From Prostheceraeus crozeri (Eukaryota; Platyhelminthes; Polycladida; Euryleptidae), in contig CAJQUW010000459.1 of the NCBI GenBank assembly GCA_907163375.1, positions 310,001 to 374,000 on the forward strand: a stretch of 64,000 bases of DNA, given 5' to 3'. Position numbers and translations under genes: made by a program. Positions 41,101 to 48,467 of the stretch are shown piece by piece. Under the pieces are notes generated by a model, which saw only the letters and a program-made list of their open reading frames with translations, was not told the origin of the DNA and did no database searches. The first letter of the stretch is position 1. Each line of letters starts with the position of its first letter.

Positions 41101-43758
41101 ATGTCGTGTGGAGCTAGGATGGAAGTCGTTTAAATTCTAAAATATTCCATTGAAAATGTACAAGAATATTCATTCTTTCGGGAAGATGCGACGAGATCCG
41201 TTATCAATCTGGAGTCATTTTTTATTGTTGGAATGAGTCTATTGTAAGATGTTGTTGTGTGTTCACATGTAAAAGAAGAGCGGCGTTAGTAGGGAACTTA
41301 TCAGTTTTGGATATAAAATTGAATTGATACACATGTAGAAAGAGGGGATGATAAAGAGATACTAGAATGTCTAGTAGATGTAATTGCAACGGGGTACATT
41401 GATGGATCTGTAGTAGTGAGCTGAATATAGTTTGGTGAATTAGTTGAGTTGTATGAGGAATTGAGCATAGTAGAAAATGCTTGAACGATCATCTTGGAAA
41501 CTGGCGGAGCGTTCGCGTCCAGGCTTGATGGATGTCAGGTGCCGGAACGTATGCTTATGATTGCAATCTGTGTGCAATTTCGACCCAGGTTGAATGGTGG
41601 GTGAAAACTTTGTGCACTGGTGCAGCATACCGTAGACGAACTGACTGTGAGGAGGTTTGGTAAAGAAGTTTGATCTAATGATTGCAAAACGTACGTCGGA
41701 GCATAGAAGTGAATGGCGTAGTGGACGCATTCATGATTGCTCTATGCGATTATGTTGTTGTTGTTGTTGTTGTTGGTGTGGTATTGTTTGTTAGTGTGAG
41801 AGGATGTTTCTGTTATTGATATAGTGAAGGCATGGATTGACTTTGTTGTTATATGTTTATATTTTCATTTCCAGAAGTGACGACTACAACTCCTCCAACG
41901 ACCACTACAGGTAAGTGTCGATGAATGTATTAGAGTTAGACTAGAAATCAGACAAATAGGATTGATTGATGGTTAATGCCGTATTTTTGGCACACCATGA
42001 TTGTATGCTCGTATGATTGAATATCTTAAGTTTGATGTATCGTGAGATATGAAGTGAAGTGATTTGCATATTCTCTCTCTTTTCTCAACAGCCAAATGTG
42101 AGGCTATTGAGGGTATGGACAATGAGGTAATGCCATCTTCGATGCGTAGTTCGACGAAGAACGGTGACCCGCTGGATTTGTTGTGGGACGAGACAGCCGG
42201 TACGAATACAACGCTGCCCAGCATAGATGAAGATGATGTCGTAGTCATTGAACTGCCATTCAGTAAGGATGAGTCATATGAAGCAACCGTGAATAAGGTT
42301 GAAGTTCTTGTTGCACCAAGCACGCCTGTGTCAGGAAGTCAACGACCGCGCAAGATAAGAGTTGAAATAAAAGCTGTTGATGAGAATGGAAACGTCACGC
42401 TTCTTGAGAGATACTTGTCGAACGAGCCTTCCGTTTCATCAGCAACACCAAGAAAGTTTGAACCAGTCTTGCCTTTTGATGGTGTCAAGGTGATCATAAC
42501 GCTGACAGTCGAGGATGGGCCGAGTGGGAACTTAGAAGTGTATGTGTCAATTGTCGGATGCTTTGAGAGTAAGTACTGTGAATTGAAGGGTATGGGTGTG
42601 GGCCTAAATTTTGACAAAGTATCCTTGAATGTTTGAATGTTTAGATGTTTATGGTCATCAGTGCGAGGTTGGGCAACGCTCATTCTTGTTAAATGTAGCA
42701 AACGTATAGAATTTGTATTTAGTTGATGAATTTGTTGTTGGGCCTAGATTCCCCTGTAAGTAATGTCGTGTGGAGCTAGGATGGAAGTCGTTTAAATTCT
42801 AAAATATTCCATTGAAAATGTACAAGAATATTCATTCTTTCGGGAAGATGCGACGAGATCCGTTATCAATCTGGAGTCATTTATTATTGTTGGAATGAGT
42901 CTATTGTAAGATGTTGTTGTGTGTTCACATGTAAAAGAAGAGCGGCGTTAGTAGGGAACTTATCAGTTTTGGATATAAAATTGAATTGATACACATGTAG
43001 AAAGAGGGGATGATAAAGAGATACTAGAATGTCTAGTAGATGTAATTGCAACGGAGTACATTGATGGATCTCTAGTAGTGCGTTGAATATAGTTTGGTGA
43101 ATTAGTTGAGTTGTATGAGGAATTGAGCATAGTAGAACATGCTTGAACGATCATCGTGGAAACTGGCGGAGCGTTTGCGTGCATGCTTGATGGATGTCAG
43201 GTGCTGGAACGTATGCTTATGATTGCAATCTGTGTGCAATTTCGACCCAGGTTGAATGGTGGGTGAAAACTTGGTGCACTGGTGCAGCATACCGTAGACG
43301 AACTGACTGTGACGAGGTTTGGTAAAGAAGTTTGATCTAATGATTGCAAAACGTACGTCGGAGCATAGAAGTGAATGGCGTAGTGGACGCATTCATGATT
43401 GCTCTATGCGATTATGTTGTTGTTGTTGTTGGTGTGGTATTGTTTGTTAGTGTGAGAGGATGTTTCTGTTATTAATGTTGTGAAGGCATGGATTGACTTT
43501 GTTGTTATATGTTTATATTTTCATTTCCAGAAGTGACGACTACAACTCCTCCAACGACCACTACAGGTAAGTGTCGATGAATGTATTAGAGTTAGACTAG
43601 AAGTCAGACAAATAGGATTGATTGATGGTTAATGCCGTATTTTTGGCACACCATGATTGTATGCTCGTATGATTGAATGTCTTAAGTTTGATGTATCGTG
43701 AGATATGAAGTGAAGTGATTTGCATTTTCTCTCTCTTTTCTCAACAGCCAAATGTTGA
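344..43758 (+). CDS. Giant modular extracellular protein gene (5' incomplete), 26 Thr/Pro-linker + two-Cys domain repeats
   Basis: Two exon types alternate. The linker exon reads KVTTTTPPTTTT and the domain exon starts AKCEAIEGM and ends SIVGCFE. Acceptors are TTTCCAG and CTCAACAG behind pyrimidine-rich tracts; donors are GTAAGT or GTGAGT. Every exon is phase 1-1, so the repeat protein is 171 residues, about 4,446 residues in this window. Each repeat has only two cysteines (residues 15 and 169), placed to close the domain by a disulfide, and two N-glycosylation sequons (N51-T-T, N113-V-T). The domain is rich in alternating Val/Ile/Leu segments (62-67, 79-86, 101-108, 144-152, 160-168), which suggests a beta-sandwich. 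Its outline recalls discoidin/F5/8C-like domains; I do not recognise a named protein. The Thr-rich linker is a likely O-glycosylation site, as in mucin-type or adhesive secreted proteins. Signal peptide and promoter lie off the left edge. A stop at 43,756-43,758 in the last, damaged unit is a possible C-terminus. Confidence 0.85.
2000..2693 (+). CDS. Repeat unit 2: exons 2000-2035 and 2217-2693
   Basis: Encodes Gly at repeat residue 97 (SQGPRK) instead of Arg. Otherwise the protein is identical to unit 1. Confidence 0.9.
3656..4349 (+). CDS. Repeat unit 3: exons 3656-3691 and 3873-4349
   Basis: Gly97 form, same protein as unit 2. The short intron differs from units 1-2 at the base after GGTTAATGTC (G instead of C), a marker shared with units 4-6, 8, 10 and 11. 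Confidence 0.9.
5315..6008 (+). CDS. Repeat unit 4: exons 5315-5350 and 5532-6008
   Basis: Gly97 form, same protein as units 2 and 3. The preceding long intron is 3 bp longer through one extra GTT. Confidence 0.9.
6974..7667 (+). CDS. Repeat unit 5: exons 6974-7009 and 7191-7667
   Basis: Most divergent linker: the last Thr codon is GCA (T12A). The residue after the first cysteine is Lys instead of Glu (E16K). Gly97 form. Both changes are private to this unit. Confidence 0.9.
8630..9323 (+). CDS. Repeat unit 6: exons 8630-8665 and 8847-9323
   Basis: Arg97 form with Glu at residue 109 (VEENGN), shared only with unit 8. The following intron has marker variants (CCCCTGTAAGTAATG near 9,505 and a G-to-C change in the CAATCTCTGTGC motif near 9,981) that recur after unit 8. 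Confidence 0.9.
10289..10982 (+). CDS. Repeat unit 7: exons 10289-10324 and 10506-10982
   Basis: Arg97, Asp109. The linker exon uses the GTGAGT donor, and the short intron carries ATGTGCATTTT before the polypyrimidine tract, both shared with unit 9. Confidence 0.9.
11945..12638 (+). CDS. Repeat unit 8: exons 11945-11980 and 12162-12638
   Basis: Near copy of unit 6, with Glu109 and the same downstream intron markers (12,822 and 13,297). Confidence 0.9.
13601..14294 (+). CDS. Repeat unit 9: exons 13601-13636 and 13818-14294
   Basis: Matches unit 7 in the upstream intron and GTGAGT donor, but encodes Gly97 where unit 7 has Arg97, so the copied block is a mosaic. Confidence 0.9.
15257..15950 (+). 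CDS. Repeat unit 10: exons 15257-15292 and 15474-15950
   Basis: First unit with Glu14 (AECEA in place of AKCEA). It also has silent changes in the Pro-Ser codons (CCAAGT), shared with units 15 and 17. Arg97, linker donor GTAAGT. Confidence 0.9.
16922..17615 (+). CDS. Repeat unit 11: exons 16922-16957 and 17139-17615
   Basis: Lys14, Gly97. The linker donor is GTGAGT, which continues through unit 17. The intron before it has an enlarged GTT/GGT run near 16,800. Confidence 0.9.
18578..19271 (+). CDS. Repeat unit 12: exons 18578-18613 and 18795-19271
   Basis: Glu14, Arg97. The short intron carries CACTATGATTG (T for C), shared only with unit 13. Confidence 0.9.
20236..20941 (+). CDS. Repeat unit 13: exons 20236-20271 and 20465-20941
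   Basis: Lys14, Arg97. The short intron is 193 bp, 12 bp longer than usual, through GATT expansion at 20,321-20,344. The preceding GTT run is broken up by G changes. Confidence 0.9.
20321..20344 (+). repeat. (GATT)n expansion in the short intron of unit 13
   Basis: Other units have two to three GATT steps before GATGGTTAATG; this one has 12 bp more. It is a private slippage event. Confidence 0.85.
21903..22596 (+). CDS. Repeat unit 14: exons 21903-21938 and 22120-22596
   Basis: Lys14, Arg97, and a silent GTG for Val144, shared with units 16 and 17. The short intron has the CATGACTGTA variant also found before units 19 and 23. Confidence 0.9.
23564..24257 (+). CDS. Repeat unit 15: exons 23564-23599 and 23781-24257
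   Basis: Glu14, Arg97, silent CCAAGT at Pro55-Ser56, and GTC at Val144. The short intron has GAATGTCTTAAG (G for A). Confidence 0.9.
25222..25915 (+). CDS. Repeat unit 16: exons 25222-25257 and 25439-25915
   Basis: Glu14, Arg97, silent GTG at Val144. The following intron carries a short deletion (AATTAGTTGATG near 26,055) shared with the intron after unit 17. Confidence 0.9.
26873..27566 (+). CDS. Repeat unit 17: exons 26873-26908 and 27090-27566
   Basis: Glu14 and the private change E24D (MDNDV). Arg97, CCAAGT and GTG silent markers. Last unit of the GTGAGT-donor block. Confidence 0.9.
28524..29219 (+). CDS. Repeat unit 18: exons 28524-28559 and 28743-29219
   Basis: Lys14, Arg97, N159S (SGSLEV). 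The pyrimidine tract is altered (CTCTCTTTCTTTTCTC), making the short intron 183 bp. The exon ends GAAA instead of GAGA, which is silent. All of these features recur in unit 22. Confidence 0.9.
30200..30893 (+). CDS. Repeat unit 19: exons 30200-30235 and 30417-30893
   Basis: Common protein form (Lys14, Arg97, Asn159). Its downstream intron has TTCTCTCGGG, TTTTGAATATAAAATTG and GTCAGTTGCC, all shared with the intron after unit 23. Confidence 0.9.
31862..32555 (+). CDS. Repeat unit 20: exons 31862-31897 and 32079-32555
   Basis: Common protein form. The intron after it ends in the GTTTGCGTGCATGC variant (near 33,160), alternating with GTTCGCGTCCAGGC after units 19 and 23. Confidence 0.9.
33527..34220 (+). 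CDS. Repeat unit 21: exons 33527-33562 and 33744-34220
   Basis: Common protein form. The following intron switches to an older-looking haplotype (CTCTAGTAGTGCG near 34,722), unlike its neighbours. Confidence 0.9.
35068..35102 (+). repeat. (GTT)n microsatellite in the long intron, longest copy
   Basis: Every long intron carries a GTT run about 130-150 bp before the linker exon. It is 5 copies near 229-243 and 11 copies here. It accounts for most 3-bp steps in unit length. Confidence 0.9.
35201..35896 (+). CDS. Repeat unit 22: exons 35201-35236 and 35420-35896
   Basis: Near copy of unit 18: N159S, altered pyrimidine tract and GAAA exon end. It has a private silent change in Val64 (GTT for GTC). 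It is preceded by the longest GTT run of the array. Confidence 0.9.
36880..37573 (+). CDS. Repeat unit 23: exons 36880-36915 and 37097-37573
   Basis: Near copy of unit 19, including CATGACTGTA in the short intron and the downstream TTCTCTCGGG marker. Confidence 0.9.
38542..39235 (+). CDS. Repeat unit 24: exons 38542-38577 and 38759-39235
   Basis: Common protein form and near copy of unit 20, but with the GAAA exon end of units 18 and 22, which suggests a small conversion tract. Confidence 0.9.
40213..40906 (+). CDS. Repeat unit 25: exons 40213-40248 and 40430-40906
   Basis: Common protein form. The downstream intron resembles those after units 19 and 23 (TCTTGGAAACTGG) but lacks GTCAGTTGCC. 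Confidence 0.9.
41875..42568 (+). CDS. Repeat unit 26: exons 41875-41910 and 42092-42568 (last complete unit)
   Basis: Common protein form with intact acceptors and donors. This is the last complete domain before the damaged unit. Confidence 0.9.
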
Positions 43759-43795
43759 CAATTTTGACTTTGAATTGAAGGGTATGGGTGTAGGC
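43531..43795 (+). pseudogene. Unit 27: intact linker exon followed by a collapsed domain exon with a stop
   Basis: The linker exon 43,531-43,566 and its GTAAGT donor are intact, and the next acceptor (CTCAACAG, ending 43,747) is also kept. The domain exon keeps only CCAAATGT and then joins sequence that lies just downstream of the normal donor, so about 470 bp including the donor are gone. In frame the exon reads A-K-C and then TGA at 43,756-43,758, with two more TGA codons at 43,765 and 43,771. Downstream, GGCCTAAAT of other units has become GGCGTAAGT, creating a possible donor at 43,796 that would define a 48-bp phase 1-1 exon, still with stops. This is either the true 3' terminal exon or a dead unit. 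I saw no AATAAA or ATTAAA in the next ~1.5 kb. Confidence 0.8.
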
Positions 43796-44292
43796 GTAAG
43801 TTTTGACAAAGTATCCTTGAATGTTTGAATGTTTAAATGTTCATGGTCATCAGCGCGAGGTTGGGCAACGCTCAGTCTTGTTAGATGTAGCAAACCTATA
43901 GAATTTGTATTTAGTTGATGAATTTGTTGTTGGGCCTAGATTCCAGTGTAAGTAATGTCGTGTGGAGCTAGAACAGAAGTCGTATAAATTCTACGATATT
44001 CCATTTTCAATGTTATTTGTAGATTTAATATTCATTTTTGTACGTGACCATGCTTTCCGACGGTTTGCGAGATTCATCGTTTTTTCTTTGACCTGTGTTT
44101 TTTCATACCCGAACATCTGGTCTACCCTGACGGCACAACTAAAATCATGTTCATGTCACAGGGTTTGTTCAAACACCAGAATGTACAGTCGATGTAATTG
44201 CAACAGAGCAGGTAGTTATCTTTGTTATAGCTTGATGGATGTAGGTGCAGAAAATTGAATTGTACATTTTGAATGTAGTTTGGTTAATTAGT
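43796..44292 (+). repeat. Decayed long-intron portion of unit 27
   Basis: It aligns in order with the long intron of other units (TGTTGTTGGGCCTAGATTCC near 43,925; GATGTAATTGCAAC near 44,190; TAGTTTGGTTAATTAGTTG ending about 44,292), but with many substitutions and replaced segments. This is a clear drop in identity compared with units 1-26. A 98-codon open frame at 43,962-44,258 lies inside it and has no coding character that I recognise. Confidence 0.8.
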
Positions 44293-44699
44293 TGCATTGG
44301 CGGATTTGAGGGGGGATACCATGCACACCCCTCCCCCTTCGTTATGAAGTAAATGTTAAATATTATTTGTACGAGATCTTAAATAGCATTTTTCAGGATA
44401 TCACTCATTGTTTGAATGTTTGTATACACTGGTTCCCTTTGTCGCTATCTTTTCTAATAATGTGCAGGCGCCGAAGTGTCGCTGGTTCCCTTGTCTAGTA
44501 TCCTGCTTGCTTCTTTACGGGATGTGTGAAGTTTCTTAGGCTATTCAAACTTGAATCCATATGTCAGACTCGATGGGTAGAGAATCATATCGCAGTACTT
44601 CGCTTTAGGGAAATGTACTATGCAATTATTTCAGCACTGCGAAAGATTTCTGATTGAGATGATGGATTAGAATCTCCATCATTTTCGTTACTGTAGTCA
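44293..44699. other. No gene seen; junction of array and mobile-element block
   Basis: Moderately AT-rich unique-looking sequence with a short G/C patch (GAGGGGGGATACC and CACCCCTCCCCC near 44,310-44,340). No conserved frame or splice pattern is visible. Confidence 0.5.
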
Positions 44700-45390
44700 A
44701 CGAAATCGAGCGATTTCTTGGTGTCAATGGAAATATCATCTTCAGTCTTGGCACAAACAATACATGTTTGTAGACTGTTACAGACAGTGACTATTGATCT
44801 TGCTAATTCTATGCAAAACATTGATGAAACAGCAAAATTTCTCCAGAGAAGCAGATGTGAAGATCAGTTCAGATCAATGTTTCAGTGCGCAGAAGAAAAA
44901 TATGGTACTTCTATATAAGAGCCCAGAATTATTGGTTTGCAAACACACAGAAGAGATAGCGGTTCACCTTCAGACAGCGATGAAGAGTCCTACAGAAAAA
45001 TGTTTTCTTTCCGAACATGGACTTTGCTATCTCTGAATTTCATAACAAATTTGTTGTGCATCATGAAATTCTTTCGAAATTAATGTGCGTCATTCCTCGG
45101 TATTTATCTGATTATGATGACTCTCGCGCTGTAATTAATTTCTATCAAGATCTTTTACCGGATGACAGTGAAGCCATTTTGAGAGCAGAATTTGATAGGT
45201 GGCTTACGAAATGGTCAACAACTGATATCAGTGTACGCCCATATAACGCCATCGATTCAATGATTGAATGTGATTCAAATTTTTTTTCTGATTTTTATTT
45301 GCGACAATATCAGTATCAACAGCGACGCCGGAAAGGACTCTTTAATTGATGAATTCAAAAAGACAAATAGACTTCTGAAGTTTTGAAATC
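44700..45390 (+). mobile_element. hAT-superfamily transposase relic (p52rIPK/THAP12-like C-terminal half)
   Basis: Plus-strand frames together recall the C-terminal half of p52rIPK-type hAT transposases. A helical piece, LLQTVTIDLANSMQNI (around 44,770-44,820), is followed by THRRDSGSPSDSDEESYRKM (around 44,945-45,000). Then comes an open stretch from 45,017, HEILSKLMCVIPRYLSDYDD and AEFDRWLTKW, and after a +1 shift ISVSTATPERTL near 45,310-45,345, which is the hAT dimerisation-domain signature. The element is a pseudogene: at least two frame changes, several stops and no N-terminal DNA-binding domain found. Terminal inverted repeats were not identified. Confidence 0.7.
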
Positions 45391-46310
45391 TTGTTGATGT
45401 TATCCTGAATGAAGATCTCTACTTAGTACTTGATTTCTTAATGAATTTAGCCGGGAGTCATTGAGTGGATGGATTTTAATGAAACATCTTATGAAAAAAA
45501 AATCATCTTAAATAAGCTTACCAATCAAAGAATGGAATGTATATGACCATAATAATTAGCGAGTGACATGAGCTTGATATCCTTCTTAATATAATTTGAT
45601 ACACTTATAAATTCCGTTGCAAAACTATACCTTTTTCCATATCTGTTGTCAAACTTTCCATACTTGATGTCAATTTCTCATTTACGCAATGTTAATCAGA
45701 GAATACATTGAAATGAAGATATATCCATCCATTGTTCCACAGTTGATGACAAAATTTGCATACTTGATGTCATAGAAGTATCATGGCATAGAAGTTTCTA
45801 TGCTTGATGTCAATGTGCTCATATCTATGGTATTTCTAGTCAATTGCATCAATGGATCTTTTTGCTATGATCAGAAATTGAATATTTACTTTTTTCTTAT
45901 TCTTGCGAATGTATTGATAATTAAACCCAGACTCTTCAGATTTCTATAGATAGCATACTTTTACATAATTTTTATATTTTTACATGCCTTCAAGTGGATA
46001 GTGGCGAGCATTGTTTCATCAGAAATAGTCCTATTTTCTCTGTGTAGGCCTACAGTCATTACCACAAAATGGATCATTAAACCAATCAAAGCATTTTATG
46101 TATGGACCTATTCGTATGATAGTGTTTTAAAGTCTCATACAATAATGCAACATTTCAAAATGAATTTATTGTATTCAAAAAGCTAATTCAAAATATACCC
46201 GAATTCACGACATCGGCCCATATATGTCAGTGAATGCGCGAATCATCTAGAACATTTTGTCGGAGTGATAACATGGTTATTTTTAATTATTTCTCTCAGA
46301 ATGTTCAGGC
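45391..46310. other. No gene seen; AT-rich, with short imperfect internal repeats
   Basis: The phrase CATACTTGATGTCA, with small variations, occurs about three times between 45,660 and 45,810. A TAGGCCTAC motif occurs at about 46,045. A 61-codon open frame at 46,001 has no recognisable features. Confidence 0.5.
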
Positions 46311-46317
46311 GAAGTCT

Positions 46318-47085
46318 CTACAGTGTAATGCCTTGCTGTCGTGCCACATCGTAGCATGAAATTGATGTTTGGACGTTCGGAGATGAAAGTTGGCGTTTTA
46401 CTGCACTTTTCAGGCAATAAATGGCATTTTCTGTGATATTCAAGAACGGTGAATATCGCGGAAAAGAGAAGACGGTATGGCCGTCATTAAAATTTGGCAC
46501 ATCTTTCTGTTTTGGGTCATTGTCTTGAATAATCAAATTCGGAACGAGGACGGAAATGAACGAGGCCAAATTGTGAAGATACAGCGAGACAAACAGTCAA
46601 ATTCGGACTTCCCTGTCCCTCCACCGTACGTGTTCCACGTGCAGATCGTTCCTGTGTTCTGGCAGTCCGCAGAATGAAACCGCACTCGTCGATTTAGATA
46701 AGTGTCTTTTCAGCATCACCGCCCATCATCCACTCAGCGTAATCCCTGCGCTCTATTTTTACAAAATCAGAGTTCCAGTGGAAGGGAACCGTTGGCGTCA
46801 ACTTTAATGTTATCAGAGCAACATCAAGATGAGACATGATCGTCGTGATGCCTACAGATATTCCATGAAGTTGGAAAATGTAGTTTATCATTTCTGCTAA
46901 AGTGGCAGTCGGTTTCGTTTGAATAAACGAAATTAGTTCACTCACCAGTCCTGGAGAATTTTTCGTGGAGGAGCACCCCCAGATTGTGACGCTTCACGTT
47001 TGCCTGATTGCTTAAATTGCCGAATTATTCGATAGGCAGATCTTTGATTCACATGAAGTGGATCTGCCGAATCGACATAATCTTT
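46318..47085 (-). mobile_element. Tc1/IS630-like DDE transposase relic
   Basis: Read on the minus strand from about 47,080 downward. A helix-turn-helix region RSAYRIIRQFKQSGKREAS is followed by GGAPPRKI, then TLAEMINYIFQLHGISVGIT (46,850-46,900), then WNSDFVKIERRDYAEWMMGG. The first catalytic motif is IDECGF (around 46,675), followed by RTVEGQGSPNLTVCLAVSSQ. Next come QDNDPKQK and FPRYSPFLNITENAIYCLK (46,380-46,530), which hold the later DDE residues. An in-frame TAA precedes IDECGF and at least two frame changes are present, so it cannot be active. Inverted terminal repeats were not located. It abuts the LINE on its right at about 47,085. Confidence 0.8.
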
Positions 47086-47594
47086 ACCAGATAGGTAGGC
47101 GTCTATCAGTCACCTCCTTGCTGATAGTCATACATTTAGTTTTCTTTATGTTGACTGTAAGACCTTTCTTGGGGCTTTCTTCAATTACACCGTACAGCAA
47201 TGGTTGCAACATATTCTCTGATTCGGCGAGTAGAGCTGTGTCATCTGAGAATCGTATGTTGTTGACGTTGTGTCCTCCGATATTCAATCCTCTTATATCT
47301 CTTGTTTCGTCGTACAAATTGAACAAGTCTGGAAAACACACCCCTGACGCACTCTGCTTTAAATGTCAACAAATTGACCTAATTCTCCTTCCACATTGAT
47401 AGCTGCCGTTTGCTTCCAGCATAAATTTCGGACTAAACGAATATCTTTCCGCCAAGGTCGAGATGTTTCAAAGTGTCAAACAATTGCTTATGCTTGACTT
47501 TATCGAATGCCTTTGCATAGTCAATGAAGCAAACATATAAATCTTTGTTCAATTCTATTGAGCTCTCACTAATGATTCCCAAGGTAAAAATGGC

Positions 47595-47609
47595 ATTTCT
47601 TGTAGCGTT
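47595..47609. repeat. Target-site duplication, left copy
   Basis: The 15-bp sequence ATTTCTTGTAGCGTT is present here and again at 49,928-49,942, directly at the edges of the Penelope-like insertion and inside the LINE 1 reading frame (NATRN). Confidence 0.85.
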
Positions 47610-47610
47610 C

Positions 47611-48467
47611 TTAAAAGATGAAAACGTCGTAAAAATCAAAAAATGAAATAATTATTTAGTCTCTACCGGTTTCAATTGGCAACAAGATGACAGAGATTGA
47701 CCAATCTTCATCAGGAGAAATATAAAAAGAAGATATCTAGTCCCTACAATTTCAAACGACAAACAGTTTTAAAAAAATCCATTATATGCATGCATAGACT
47801 ACGTAATCCGAGATATTCTATATCATAGAAATAGAAATCACAAAAGTCATATGGAAGTAGGAGATTTAGGTTCATAGATCGCTGACCTCTGTAACACATG
47901 CTGCATATTAAGGCCATGAGGCCAGTCAGTCATTAGTTGGCTAATGAATTTCAGTTCCTCCACCTTTCGTTGTTGATCATTGGAAGAGATCAAATGAGAT
48001 TTTAGTTTTCTGGGAGGTTTCCACCATAATCTAGTAGTAATGCCACTTCCTTCAAGAAAGTGTTCATGTTTTTTCGCAATAAACTTGATATCAGCATACG
48101 TTGAAGGATGATAGGGAGCAATCCAGGTAGGTGTCGGCGAAATATTTTCTTTGCTATTTTTCTCCAATAACAATTTTCGGTCTTAAGATAGAGCTTTCCG
48201 AATATGATTTTGTACTCGACCTCTTGGATAACCTCTTTGCACTAAAGTATCTTCGAGATCACATAAATGATGTCTCGCCTGAAGATCATCTGCACAAATT
48301 CGCCTTATTCTTAAAGCTTGCGAATCAGCAATGTGCAAGCGATGCTCGATTGGCTTGGTGCATAAATCTGTAGATAGGTTGACACCGTGCTTTGAAATTC
48401 TGGTATCAAGAAAGTTTACTTCAGAATCACTCTTTTCAAAGATGAATTTAATAGAAGGATGGAAATT
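47611..48467 (-). repeat. Left arm of the Penelope-like inverted repeat
   Basis: Reverse complement of 48,992-49,849 with only scattered single differences seen by eye. Loop of about 520 bp (48,468-48,991), which belongs to the longer minus copy. Confidence 0.85.
47661..47718 (-). ncRNA. Hammerhead-ribozyme-like motif in the minus Penelope-like copy
   Basis: Mirror copy of the motif at 49,741-49,803: TCATCAG at 47,708-47,714 and GTTTC at 47,669-47,673 are the complements of the two core boxes. It lies about 50-110 bp from the outer end of the element. Confidence 0.55.

Larger units (their letters stand above)
1..44292 (+). repeat. Tandem array of ~1.66-kb exon-bearing units (26 complete + 1 damaged)
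   Basis: The sequence repeats with a spacing of 1,651-1,677 bp between corresponding domain exons (for example 561, 2217, 3873, 5532, 7191). Each unit consists of a 36-bp exon, a 181-193 bp intron, a 477-bp exon and a ~960 bp intron. Most of the length change comes from a (GTT)n run in the long intron and one GATT expansion. The window opens inside the long intron of an earlier unit, so the left end is open. Exons and introns are both close to identical between units, as expected for recent homogenisation by unequal crossing over or gene conversion. The right edge is recognisable, with rising divergence, to about 44,292. Confidence 0.97.

Noticed and set aside
344-43566. Thr-rich linkers as an antifreeze protein
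   Set aside because: The linkers are only 12 residues long, interrupted by Pro-Pro and separated by a globular domain, unlike Thr/Ala antifreeze repeats.
43962-44258. 98-codon plus frame after the array
   Set aside because: It lies in decayed long-intron sequence of unit 27 and has no splice context or recognisable motif.
1-44292. CRISPR, rDNA or plain satellite array
   Set aside because: Unit size and structure do not fit CRISPR, there is no rRNA similarity, and the units carry coherent phase 1-1 exons, so it is not plain satellite DNA.
1-44292. Array as an assembly artefact
   Set aside because: Units differ by distinct marker combinations in ordered blocks, and the array ends in decayed units, so simple duplication of one read is unlikely. 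The true copy number could still differ.
44618-44821. 67-codon minus frame
   Set aside because: It is antisense to the hAT relic, whose plus-strand motifs are recognisable.
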